Assembly: GCF_900604935.1 (NCBI RefSeq) | Contig: NZ_UWPC01000003.1 | Coordinates: 170,751 to 234,750, forward strand | Direction: 5' to 3' | DNA length: 64,000 nucleotides | Origin: Vaginisenegalia massiliensis | GTDB taxonomy: Bacteria > Bacillota > Bacilli > Lactobacillales > Aerococcaceae | In this document: piece by piece, positions 46,615-56,400 of the stretch | Layout: every line of letters begins with the position of its first letter | How positions within the stretch are numbered: position 1 is the stretch's first letter | Made by a program: the position numbers and the translations under genes | The notes under the pieces: model-generated | Databases searched by the model: none | The model's input: the letters and a program-made list of their open reading frames with translations, nothing else | What the model was told of the DNA's origin: nothing

Positions 46615-48657
46615 ATGAATTGGCACAAGTGGCAGCAAAAATGGCATAGCTTACGAATTAAGAATGTCTATTTTATCGTGAATGCATATTTGGTTTATGC
46701 AATCTTAATCCATTGGTTATTTCCTATGGAAAGTATTTATTTAAAGTTAAGTAAAACAACACCGCTAATGAATTTTGTTCTCATGATGCTAGCCTTAGGC
46801 TATGGCTTTTACACGCTAGAAGAAAGCGACAGTCGTTGGCGAAATAAAGATTTGTTTGTAGTCTTAATCGCCATTTTCTTGGGTCAGGCCATGCTGATGA
46901 GTCCTTCGATTTTAATGATTTTAGGCTTATTTGTAATTGGCTTGGCGATTTATCTCAAGCTTTACCTAGATCAAGCTGATTATCGGGTGCTTCTGCCCCT
47001 AGCTATGTTGGCAAGTTTGCCGCACATGTTCAACTTGTTATATCATGGTCCAGGTGTGGCTTTGAGCGCGTTTCAGTTTGAACTCGATAAGTTAAATGGC
47101 CGTCAAGTGAGCTTTTTAATTTTTAGTATGATTTGTTGTAGCTTACTTATTCCGCTAGCCCATCATATTGTTGGGAAACTTGATTCTATCGAGCTATCAA
47201 TTAGAACTCAACGGTGGATTAAATTGAGTATCGGTATGCTGATTTTAGCCTATGTAGGTTATTTAAGTTGGGCTATGGCAGCAAAAGTGACAACTTTTGG
47301 TTCGTCTACTTTTGACATGGGAATCTTCACCCAAATGTTTGCGAATATGAAATGCGGCTTAGGGCCGGTGACCACCCTTGAACGAGATCGCTTATTATCG
47401 CATTTTTCCGTCCACGTTTCACCTATTTATTATTTAATGTTGCCTTTCTATGCTTTGTTTCCGTCGGGGGAAACTTTGCAAGTTTTACAAGTTATTACTG
47501 TATTTTCAGCAGTAATTCCTTTGAAGTTGTGCTTAAGTCGTTTGAAACTCCCTACTTGGGCCCACTGGCTTGTGTTGATTCTCTTTACTGTAACACCAGC
47601 CATGACGACAGCGGGCTCTTACGATTTACACGAGAATTGTTTCCTAGTACCCCTTTGTTTATGGTTACTCTATGCCAACTTGGCTAATTGGCGTTGGCGT
47701 TTGGCTTTAATTGTCGGCATAACCTTAATGGTGAAAGAAGACGCTATTATTTATGTCATGGCGATTGGTTTGTTTGCTATTCTCCAAAAGCGATTCCCTC
47801 AACAAGCAAAAGATCGTCGCTTAAAAGCAGTTCTTCAATTACTTGTGCCAATTATTTATTTTGGAGCCTGTCTTTACTATTTAACGCATTATGGAGATGG
47901 AGCCATGGTGACTCGTTTTGACAATCTTCTTCTGCCGAATCAAGCGGGCTTATCAGCGGTCTTGACGAATATCATCCTCAACCCAACTTATAGTTTAGTG
48001 AGCCTCTTTACCCAAACGAAGCTCACCTATCTTCTACTCTTATTAGCGGGAATGGCTTTTATGCCACTTTTCCAAAGAGAGTGGCAAAACTTTATCTTAT
48101 TAATTCCTCTGGTTGTCATCAACTTGCTATCCGATTATCCGTATCAAGCTGATTTTCATTTCCAATATAGCTACGGATCCAATGTCTTAGTCTTATTTAT
48201 GGCTTGTCTAGCATTTGAAGCTCTGTATCTCAAGCAGGCAGAGCAATCCAATGCCATGCAAGCGAAGGGGCGGTTATTGAGCGTTTTACTAGCGTCTCTC
48301 ATCTTGTCAGCGGGCCTTTTACACGGATACTTAGGTCCTTTAACCGACAATTTAAGAGCCTATCAGTCGGATCCGACTCACTATCAAGCTATCCGCCAAG
48401 ACCTTGCTAAAGTGTCTCGTAATCAACGAATCTTGGCTTTTGCTTATTACACAGTCGAACTACAAGAAACCAAGGAACTTTACGACATTTTTTATCACAA
48501 CAAGCGTGAAGTTGACCCAACGATTGACAGTGTTATCTTGCCAAGATCTTACATGACTGGATCCAGTGTTGAAGCCGAAGTTGTTAGCAAGTATCTTAAA
48601 GCAGGTTATAAAGAAACCGCTGAATCGACTAATGAAGTGGTTATTTTGAAGAAATAA
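46615..48657 (+). CDS. DUF2079-family polytopic membrane protein
   Basis: This 680-residue protein has about 12-14 membrane segments. The DUF2079 signature region is clear: FGSSTFDMGIFTQMFANM, then LSHFSVHVSPIYYLMLPFY and YDLHENCFLVPLC. DUF2079 proteins are predicted GT-C-like membrane enzymes with an external acidic motif near TM1/2, which would suit lipid-linked sugar transfer at the outer membrane face, but no activity is established. The ATG at 46615 is used; the longer frame starts with TTG at 46585. The GAAGGGA ribosome site is about 12 bases away, a little far. Transcribed alone. Confidence 0.85.
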   Translation: MNWHKWQQKWHSLRIKNVYFIVNAYLVYAILIHWLFPMESIYLKLSKTTPLMNFVLMMLALGYGFYTLEESDSRWRNKDLFVVLIAIFLGQAMLMSPSILMILGLFVIGLAIYLKLYLDQADYRVLLPLAMLASLPHMFNLLYHGPGVALSAFQFELDKLNGRQVSFLIFSMICCSLLIPLAHHIVGKLDSIELSIRTQRWIKLSIGMLILAYVGYLSWAMAAKVTTFGSSTFDMGIFTQMFANMKCGLGPVTTLERDRLLSHFSVHVSPIYYLMLPFYALFPSGETLQVLQVITVFSAVIPLKLCLSRLKLPTWAHWLVLILFTVTPAMTTAGSYDLHENCFLVPLCLWLLYANLANWRWRLALIVGITLMVKEDAIIYVMAIGLFAILQKRFPQQAKDRRLKAVLQLLVPIIYFGACLYYLTHYGDGAMVTRFDNLLLPNQAGLSAVLTNIILNPTYSLVSLFTQTKLTYLLLLLAGMAFMPLFQREWQNFILLIPLVVINLLSDYPYQADFHFQYSYGSNVLVLFMACLAFEALYLKQAEQSNAMQAKGRLLSVLLASLILSAGLLHGYLGPLTDNLRAYQSDPTHYQAIRQDLAKVSRNQRILAFAYYTVELQETKELYDIFYHNKREVDPTIDSVILPRSYMTGSSVEAEVVSKYLKAGYKETAESTNEVVILKK

Positions 48658-48711
48658 TTAAGGTTGGTCGCAAATCTTTTACAAAATAATCCTATTTATT
48701 AGTTAGATATT

Positions 48712-48720
48712 TGTTATACT
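48712..48720 (+). promoter_or_regulatory. Extended -10 promoter for lepB
   Basis: TGTTATACT is an extended -10 with no clear -35, about 60 bases before the lepB ATG. Confidence 0.45.
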
Positions 48721-48778
48721 AGGGAAGATAAAAGGCTTTGGTTAATGCCTATAGATTAAAGAGATTAGAGGAAATGAT

Positions 48779-49366
48779 ATGTCAAAAAAAGAATTCTTCC
48801 GTGAAGTTGTAAGTTTCATTTTTACTTTTTTGTGTGTCTTTGCAGTGTTCTGGGCGGTAAAAACCTATGTGATTGAGCCTTTTCAAGTTAAAGGACATTC
48901 GATGGATTATACCCTAGCTGATGGCGAACGGGTTCTCATGACTAAGCAACAAAAGCTTGAGCGCTTTGATATCGTTGTTCTTAAAGCGCCCGATGATCCA
49001 GGCAAACTATACATTAAACGGATTATTGGTATGCCCGGCGATTCCATCCAAGTTAAAGATGACCAACTTTATGTGAATGGAGTGGCGACGCCTGAGCCAT
49101 ATTTGGCTAAGAAGCAAGCAGAATATGGGCCTGAATTTACCAATAATTTCAGCCTGCAAGAAGTTGCTTTTCAAGATAAAGTCCCGCAAGGAAAATACTT
49201 TGTCATGGGCGATAATCGACAAAACTCTCTCGATAGTCGTCGTTTAGGCTTTATCGATCAAAGCGAAATTAAGGGAGAGGCAGTGGCGATCTATTGGCCA
49301 TTTAACAAGTTAGGTCTGTTAGATAAATACAAGTTAGACGACCATGGACAAATTGTTCCTCAATAG
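48779..49366 (+). CDS. lepB: Type I signal peptidase
   Basis: This 195-residue membrane protease has one N-terminal anchor (about residues 10-30), the catalytic Ser in GHSMDYTL and the catalytic Lys in YIKRIIGMPGD. The later boxes GDNRQNSLDSR and GFI are present. The size fits the short Gram-positive SipS/LepB type. It would process the many secreted proteins encoded around it. The gene lies between its own promoter and a strong terminator. Confidence 0.95.
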   Translation: MSKKEFFREVVSFIFTFLCVFAVFWAVKTYVIEPFQVKGHSMDYTLADGERVLMTKQQKLERFDIVVLKAPDDPGKLYIKRIIGMPGDSIQVKDDQLYVNGVATPEPYLAKKQAEYGPEFTNNFSLQEVAFQDKVPQGKYFVMGDNRQNSLDSRRLGFIDQSEIKGEAVAIYWPFNKLGLLDKYKLDDHGQIVPQ

Positions 49367-49375
49367 AAAAATATC

Positions 49376-49416
49376 ATGCTCCAGCTAAACTAAAATGTTT
49401 GGCTGGAGCATTTTTA
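49376..49416 (+). terminator. Terminator after lepB
   Basis: ATGCTCCAGCTAAAC pairs with GTTTGGCTGGAGCAT (one G-T) around a six-base loop, followed by five Ts. Confidence 0.9.
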
Positions 49417-49470
49417 TTTAAGACAATTATCTTTGGTTTCTGGTGAGAGATAGCGAAAGGATAAGAAAGA

Positions 49471-49479
49471 TGCTATAAT
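49471..49479 (+). promoter_or_regulatory. Extended -10 promoter of the zinc-ribbon envelope operon
   Basis: TGCTATAAT is a consensus extended -10 followed by an AT-rich leader of about 45 bases and an AGGGAG ribosome site. It is the only good promoter seen before the four genes 49528-56684. Confidence 0.55.
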
Positions 49480-49527
49480 TTATATTAAATTTTAAATTTA
49501 TTTTATTTTTTTATAGGGAGTGAGCAT

Positions 49528-51255
49528 GTGGTTTTTTGTCCAAATTGTGGAAAATCCTGCAGTGAAGGAACGCTATTTTGTTCGGAATGTGGAACAGACT
49601 TAAGATCTTATTTAGATGTTGAGAAAGATAGTTCCGAGGAATCTCCTCTTTATGTGGGGGAGAATAGCCAAGAAGGGTTATCGACTTTTGTTGAATCTGA
49701 TCCTAGCCAAGATAAGTATAAAGATAATACTTGGGAGTTAGAAGAAAATCAGCCGAATCAAACTAATAAGGAACCTGACCCCATTGGAGAAGGAGTGGCT
49801 GATTTCGCAGAACCGAAAGATATTGTCGTAGAAGTTAAAGAAGATAGTCAGGATTTTCAAATTGAACCAAATGCCCCAATCGAAACGGATGAAGATAATA
49901 TCGTTAGTGTTGATGAAAGTTTCGAAAGTGAATACTTTGCTGAACATAATAAAGAAGAAAGATCAGAATTTGCTACAAAAGAAAATGGACATGGAATGGA
50001 GCCTTACGATCAGGAAGAAAACAGGCTGAGTACCGCTGCTTCACTATTTTGTCCAGAATGTGGAGCCGTTCAAGAAGCTGATGCTGAATTTTGTACAGAA
50101 TGTGGTCAACCACTGGTAAATGAAATTCCTACGTCGACGCCACTTCCTTCAAGAGTTCAAACTCAATCTCGAACAGAAAGAAGACGTATTTTGAACCCTT
50201 TATGGCAGGGTATCATGGCCTTATTAATTTTGGTGAGCCTTGGTGTTGGGAGTCTATACTTGGCTAACCAAAACAAAAAAGAGAAAGTTGATTTACATGA
50301 CAAGACTAGTCAAGTTGAGAAATCTCAGACTGCGAGTCAAGAAACCTCAAGTAAAGAAGTCAAAAAAATCAAACTAAAAAAAGTTGAAACAGAATCAACA
50401 GCAACGACTCAAGTGGTCACAGCAAAAGAATCTGCACTAGCGGGCCCCATTCAAGACGCCTTTAAAAATCAGCTCGCAGATAAAGGGACAAGCAGTCTTT
50501 ATTTTAAAGCCTTAACGGGTCCGGATGGTCAAGCCCTTACGGATTCCCCTGTGCAGATCGGTGACCAAGCTATTCGTTCAGCTAGTGTCATTAAACTGTT
50601 TATCTTAGCCGATCTCTTTAAACAAGCTGAAAAGGGTGAAGTAAAACTTGATCAAGTTTACAAGTTAAAAGCGGAAGATAAAGTGGGTGGCACAGGTAAT
50701 ATCCAGAATGCAGCGCCGGGAACGACGTTTACGTATCGGGTTTTAGCTACCGAGATGATCACAAACAGTGATAATACGGCCGCTAATATTTTGATTAATC
50801 AATTAGGTGGTATTGAAGAAATAAATCGCTATATTCAATCGCTTGGTTTTACACAATCGAAGATGGAACGAAAAATGTTGGATACGCAGGCGTTAAATGC
50901 AGGGAAAGACAACTATCTTTCAGCAAAAGAAGTTGGCGAATTTTTGGAAAAACTTTATACAAAACAACTCGTTTCACCTCAAGCTGATCAGGCCATGCTG
51001 GACATCCTCTTATTACAAATCGACCATGGTAAATTGACTAATCAACTGCCTTCGGGCACCCCCATTTATAGTAAGAGTGGCCAATTTGAAGAGTATGGAG
51101 TAGTGAATGATGCGGCCATAATTGAAACAGATAAGGGGGCCTATATTATGGTCGTCTTATCTCAAGATGGGAACTATGATGCCAAAGTCTCAAGTTTACA
51201 ACAATTAGGGAAGGCCATTCATGAAGCCTTTATAAACCAAGAAAAAGGGGAATAG
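49528..51255 (+). CDS. Zinc-ribbon, membrane-anchored serine hydrolase of the beta-lactamase fold
   Basis: The 575-residue protein has an N-terminal Cys4 zinc ribbon (Cys4, 7, 18, 21), a long acidic linker, a second Cys4 ribbon (about 175-192) and one membrane helix (about 225-250). A Ser/Thr/Lys-rich stalk and an extracytoplasmic penicillin-recognising domain (about 310-575) follow, with Ser353-x-x-Lys356, Ser414-Asp-Asn and Lys516-Ser-Gly. The omega-loop Glu of class A beta-lactamases is not recognisable, so an antibiotic-hydrolysing role is doubtful; wall-peptide binding or hydrolysis is more likely. The start is GTG at 49528, since the ATG two bases upstream is out of frame. It leads a tight four-gene operon; the next gene starts after three bases. 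Confidence 0.85.
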   Translation: MVFCPNCGKSCSEGTLFCSECGTDLRSYLDVEKDSSEESPLYVGENSQEGLSTFVESDPSQDKYKDNTWELEENQPNQTNKEPDPIGEGVADFAEPKDIVVEVKEDSQDFQIEPNAPIETDEDNIVSVDESFESEYFAEHNKEERSEFATKENGHGMEPYDQEENRLSTAASLFCPECGAVQEADAEFCTECGQPLVNEIPTSTPLPSRVQTQSRTERRRILNPLWQGIMALLILVSLGVGSLYLANQNKKEKVDLHDKTSQVEKSQTASQETSSKEVKKIKLKKVETESTATTQVVTAKESALAGPIQDAFKNQLADKGTSSLYFKALTGPDGQALTDSPVQIGDQAIRSASVIKLFILADLFKQAEKGEVKLDQVYKLKAEDKVGGTGNIQNAAPGTTFTYRVLATEMITNSDNTAANILINQLGGIEEINRYIQSLGFTQSKMERKMLDTQALNAGKDNYLSAKEVGEFLEKLYTKQLVSPQADQAMLDILLLQIDHGKLTNQLPSGTPIYSKSGQFEEYGVVNDAAIIETDKGAYIMVVLSQDGNYDAKVSSLQQLGKAIHEAFINQEKGE

Positions 51256-51258
51256 AAA

Positions 51259-52065
51259 ATGAAATATTGTGTACACTGTGGAAATGAACTCGATGACCAA
51301 GCCAAATTTTGTACGAAGTGTGGTCAAAAGCAACCGATTGCTGATGGAGAATTAGTTAGGGAATCCTTTGACAAAATTAGTCAGCAAGTATCCCAACAAG
51401 TGGCTAATGTCGATATGACGCAAATAAATAGTCAAGCTAAGGACTACTGGGCTTACTTTAAAGCATGCCTACTTCGTCCAGAAGAAGGGCCGTTTGACAA
51501 AAACAAAAATTATTATTTTGGCACACTTGCTCTATTCACGCTAAGTCAGGCTGTTTTATTGTCTTCGTTTGCTAGTCGAGCACTAGGCTTCCTTCTATCG
51601 TCCTTTGGCCCCTTTGGTTCTTATGGCAATCAACTATACTCTGCTTCTGGTTATGAGGATGCATACCTACAAGTACTGTTTAAATTTACCTTGATAGTTT
51701 TTGGTTTACTTGTTCTAAGAATGGCGATTACTTACATCGTGGCGCACTACATTCAAAAAATTTCGCTTAATTTTCAACAAATTCTTGCTAAGTATGCCAA
51801 CAGTTTATGTGGAATGACGCTAGTTACCTTTGTTGTTGCGATTTTAACGAGTATCGGCGGCGAGTCTTCATTGGAAATCATGGTTCGATTGGCAATTTTC
51901 TGTTTGTCAGCTTCTTGGTTATTTATCGGTCTGATATTGCCTGCTTTTATCTATCAATCTGACTCTGTTCCAACTAAATCGATGATTTCTAAATACTATA
52001 TTATCTTTGTGGATATCATTTTATTTGGTCTTGTTTCAAGTTTATATATTAGATTATTCATGTAG
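51259..52065 (+). CDS. Zinc-ribbon polytopic membrane protein
   Basis: This 268-residue protein begins with the same Cys4 ribbon as its neighbours (Cys4, 7, 18, 21). An amphipathic Gln/Val segment (about 40-70) and about five or six membrane helices (about 85-268) follow. It resembles YIP1/DUF-type zinc-ribbon membrane proteins in layout only; no catalytic motif is seen. It starts three bases after the hydrolase stop, implying coupled translation. It could be the membrane core of an envelope complex with the two single-pass ribbon proteins. Confidence 0.75.
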   Translation: MKYCVHCGNELDDQAKFCTKCGQKQPIADGELVRESFDKISQQVSQQVANVDMTQINSQAKDYWAYFKACLLRPEEGPFDKNKNYYFGTLALFTLSQAVLLSSFASRALGFLLSSFGPFGSYGNQLYSASGYEDAYLQVLFKFTLIVFGLLVLRMAITYIVAHYIQKISLNFQQILAKYANSLCGMTLVTFVVAILTSIGGESSLEIMVRLAIFCLSASWLFIGLILPAFIYQSDSVPTKSMISKYYIIFVDIILFGLVSSLYIRLFM

Positions 52066-52077
52066 GGGGAAACATTC

Positions 52078-53400
52078 ATGGCATTTTGTTCAAAGTGTGG
52101 CTACCAGTTAAAAGGAAATGAAAAATTTTGCCCCAAATGTGGTCAAGCTGTACAAGGAATAGCTAAGGAAACTACGTCTAAAACGACACCAACTAGTTCA
52201 TCTTCGGCTAGTAAGGTTCAAAAAGAGCGAGTCGTTAAGCCAGAATCTAGTCTAATGTCATCTCAACCAAATCAAAGTCAAGGCATGCCAACTGATGTTA
52301 CTCAGACTAGAACATCAACTGAGAGACCCCATCCAAGTCAAGAACAAAGACCTTGGTTAAAGAAAACCTGGCCAATCCTTCTTGGCATTTTCGTTATTTT
52401 TTTAGGTGTAAATTATTGGTATAAGAATCGGCCATTAGATGTGATGCCTTATGCGATAGCCAAGTTTCATGGCATGAGTGGCCATGGAGAAGCGATTGGT
52501 GATGTGGATTATGAACTATTAAGGGAAAAGTATAATCAGCAATTCAAACCCAATCCTAACCGCTACGAGGAGAATTTTGACTATGCAATAAGGGAGTTTG
52601 AACTGAAGTTTGATAAAGATCAAGATCTAAAAAACGGAGACACAGTTAAATTAATCATCGAGATTCCTAAAGAGTCTCAAAAAAGGCTAAAGGGAGGAGA
52701 AAAGACTTTTAAAGTTGAGGGCTTGGAGGAACCTAAAGTACTAAAAACAGACCTGATTCAAAAACACCTGATCGTTAACTTTGTGGGGATATCAGGTAAA
52801 GGAAGCGTCAAAGTTGATAGTACCCTGCCGGGTGAATTTCAATATTTGACTTTTAATTTCGATAATGATGGTCAATTAAAGAATGGCGACAAAGTCGTAG
52901 CTAGATTAAGTCCGGAATCTGAACAAAGCTTATTGAATCAAGGTTATGTTCTTGAAGAAGGATTTGCTCCGACTTTCGAAGTTAAGGGTCTGGACCAAGT
53001 AGCGAATCAAGCCAGCGAGATTGCTAATCTCGAAGATATCAAACGAATGATCAATGAAGAAGTGAAACGTCGCTATGAAGATCAATTTTATCCCTATGAA
53101 GTTACGCTTGAACACTATATGTATAATCCGTTCCCGACGGATGAACAAGGGAACTTGATTCAAAACGGAGCCGGACATTTTATTGGTATTTTCCGAGTGA
53201 AACAGCTTAGTAGAGATGATGAATCCAAATTACAAGAGGAGTCAACGAGTATTATTGGCTTTACCAACCTGATTACAGATGAGAATAAGCAAGTAAATGT
53301 AGCCTTAATGGAGCCAACTTTTGCGCAAAAGGATGATAGTTATTCAAGTGAGTCTATCCTACAACTCTTTGAAGGTCTTAATTATCAAATTGTCGACTAG
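52078..53400 (+). CDS. Zinc-ribbon single-pass protein with tandem external domains (TcaA/YvbJ-like layout)
   Basis: The 440-residue protein has a Cys4 ribbon (Cys4, 7, 18, 21), a Ser/Thr/Pro-rich cytosolic linker and one membrane helix (about 97-118, ILLGIFVIFLG). Two tandem beta-rich external modules follow, each with a DLKNGD/QLKNGDKV strand-turn and closing F-x-V-x-GL (about 125-215 and 220-305). A mixed alpha/beta C-terminal domain (about 310-440) ends the protein. The layout matches staphylococcal TcaA and bacillar YvbJ, but sequence similarity beyond the ribbon is not obvious by eye. The gap to the previous gene is 12 bases. Confidence 0.75.
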   Translation: MAFCSKCGYQLKGNEKFCPKCGQAVQGIAKETTSKTTPTSSSSASKVQKERVVKPESSLMSSQPNQSQGMPTDVTQTRTSTERPHPSQEQRPWLKKTWPILLGIFVIFLGVNYWYKNRPLDVMPYAIAKFHGMSGHGEAIGDVDYELLREKYNQQFKPNPNRYEENFDYAIREFELKFDKDQDLKNGDTVKLIIEIPKESQKRLKGGEKTFKVEGLEEPKVLKTDLIQKHLIVNFVGISGKGSVKVDSTLPGEFQYLTFNFDNDGQLKNGDKVVARLSPESEQSLLNQGYVLEEGFAPTFEVKGLDQVANQASEIANLEDIKRMINEEVKRRYEDQFYPYEVTLEHYMYNPFPTDEQGNLIQNGAGHFIGIFRVKQLSRDDESKLQEESTSIIGFTNLITDENKQVNVALMEPTFAQKDDSYSSESILQLFEGLNYQIVD

Positions 53401-53423
53401 TCAGAAGAAAAAGGAGAATGTAT

Positions 53424-56400
53424 ATGAAACCCATGCTTAAACGTTGTCTCTTAGCGTCAGCCGCTGCTTTAAGTCTAGTTGCACCCGTGAGTCAGCCAGT
53501 TATGGCTATCACTAAACAAGTAACCATTCAAGAAATGAAGGCTTCAAAAATAGCCCTAGGCAGTTCATTGTCGGAAAATCAAGTTCAACAAATGCGGGCT
53601 ATCTTGGCTGGAAAACAAGTAAGTCCACAAAATACCATCCAGTTGACCGGGCCTATCTTGAATAAATATTTAAATATTGGCAGTGATGGAACAGGTATCT
53701 TTTCATCAGCTTCGATCATTGAACAGGTCCCAGGATCTGGTATTCAAGTTCAAATTATGACACCAAGCATGATTTTGAACGTTACGTCTACGACTTATCA
53801 AAATGCGGCGATTACCTCTGGAGCCAAAGATAAATTAATCCGTATTGCCACCCCGATTCCGGTAACTGGGGAAGCTGCCTTAGCGGGTGTTTACGCGATG
53901 TTAGATCAAGGTGGGTCATCAGTTAAACCACACGATTATCTTGTTTCTCAGAAGGAAATAATCATTATTAATGATATGCGCAACTATTTTGACATCAATA
54001 ATTCTCAAACCAATGTATGGATTGCGAACTTGAAACTGGATATCAACCAGTACTTTTTGGAGCATAATAAACCGATGTCTGAGAAGGAATTCAATCAATT
54101 ATTGGACCAATATTTGAAGAAAAATGGATTGGAATTAACCGATAAGAAACTGCGTCAAGAATTATTAGATTACCTGAAAGACTATGCGCAAACAGATTCC
54201 TCTAAGTCAAAAGATACAGCTGATCAAATCAACCGAAGTATCATGGCTCAATCTTGGGATGCTCAATTAGCGACCTTAGGCAAACCCCTCAGCAAGGATC
54301 AATTGTTGAAGGAAAAACGGCCAGATTATCGCGACACTAAGAAATATGCGCCAATCTTACAAGCCATGCTAGATAAAACGTTTAGTCTAATTGAAGGAGA
54401 CCAAGATGTAGTTGGAATGTATCAAGTCTATAGCGATACCTTTGCTGTTGAAAAAATGTTAGGCAATATCAGCCTTGATGAACGCTTGGCCTTAAATTAC
54501 ATTCGAACCTTGGCTTATCATTTTGTAGCCGGCAAGATGGATGGTCAGATGGCTGCTAAAGTCGGTCAGGATCCAGCCGTTTTATATGGAAACACGCGTG
54601 AAACTTGGTTGGAATCTCTTCGTCGTTATCGGGCACTAGACCAAAATATTATGATGCGCGAATTAGTGGACCGCTTAGCTATGGCGGGAGCACCAAGTAT
54701 GGAAACGGCTGTCTATCAAGATTTTGTCCAAAATGGCGACTGGATTTCCGTTAAAATTATGGATGCCAGTGGTCAAAATTGGCACATTGCCTATAATGTT
54801 AAAACGCAAAAATTTGGTGATGCTAGCAAGGATCCAAAACAACCGAGCGACTATGCGGTTAAAGATTTCTTGCAAGAACGTTATGGCATCAAACTTGAGA
54901 ATCAGCGTCAAGCTATGATTGAGATTCCGAAAGACTATAAATTAGATGGACAATCGAATAGTTTAGTTCAAGGAGAGCAAGCGGTTGCTGGGGAAGAAAA
55001 ACCAAAATCAGGTATGGAGAGTCAAGCACCCGATTTCAAAGGCTTTACTTTAGAACAAGTCCAAGCAGCCAAAGTTTGGCTAAGCTTAGTAGGAGACCAA
55101 GCCCTTGATCAAGCTATTCAAGTTTATCGTCAACCAGCTGGGATGCCTGTCGACCATCAAAATCATCTGGGAGCAACTTATCCTAGTGTGACTTATGTTC
55201 TGGATGGTGCTCAATATATTACCTACTCAAGTAATGGGGATGGTACGGTTCAAGTCTATCCGGTGCCAAAAGACTGGAATTCAAACGACAAAGAAGCTAA
55301 AGATCCAAAATGGGCTCAAAGCTACACTCAAGATCTTTTAAATCAAGCTAAACGCCAAGAGATTAAAGAGGTGGATTCGAAGAAAGTTAGCCAAGTATTA
55401 GAGAAGATGACCTTTAGCGAACGGTCCTTACCACTTGTGCAAGAGCCTAACTTCAAAGTGAATTATTCGATTAGTCCTCTAAAAGCTGGCCAATCGCAAG
55501 TTCAAATCAATCTCCAAAAAGGTTTGACTTATAAATTAGTTCTCGATAAAGAAGAAACAGAAGAAACAAAAGCTGGTGCCGATCAAGAAACAGTAGATTT
55601 AGGCAGTCCAGATATCTTGAAAGCTGGCATGACCGTTCAATTGATGGTAAAAATTGAAAATCAGTGGACGCCAGTCGCAGAACAAATGGTCGAAGCGAAT
55701 GAGGAGACTAAAGAAGCCACAACCGTAGTTGAAACGACTAAGGCGGAGGAAAAAGCGACAACAGCGGCAGAAACCACGACTAAGGCCGAAGAGCAAGCGA
55801 CGACCAAAGTGGAAGAGGCAGCTACTACAGTAGCTGATAAGTCAGAAGCTCCTAAAGCGGAAGCTACTTTGACTCTTGAACCACTTACCGATCAAAGCAA
55901 AGAAATTATTGTTAAAGGGACACCGAAAACGTCTTATCGTTTAAATATTGGTGGATCAGTAACAGACCCATTAGAAATGTCAGCTGAAGGTCAAGATAAT
56001 TTAGCTTATGATCAAGGTTTAGTAGCTGGTATGCAAGTTATTTTAGAAAAACAAGAAGGCGATAAATGGGTTCAAGTAGCCCAAGTCACAGTAGAGGGCA
56101 GCCAAGCCCCAGCTAAGCCAAATGACCAAACGTCTGTTTCTGAAGAAAGTGCCGCAAGCGAAAGTCAAAGCCAAGAGGCTGCTTCAGCGGCAAATCAAGA
56201 AACAGACAGTCAAAGCCAAGAAGTCAGTCAACCAGAGTCAGAAAGTTCAGCAGCAGAAAGTATGACAGCTGAAACAACAGCTCCTGAATCGAATCCAACC
56301 CCTAGTGGAATGGTCGGTGCGATTGACTTGGCACAATTAGGCCAGACAGCGAAGTTCCATCTTGAGGGAATGAATATTCCGAAAGATATCACCTTAGATC

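Noticed and set aside
49528..51255. Antibiotic-resistance beta-lactamase
   Set aside because: The class A omega-loop Glu is not recognisable and the domain is tethered to a membrane helix and zinc ribbons, so a resistance call is not supported.
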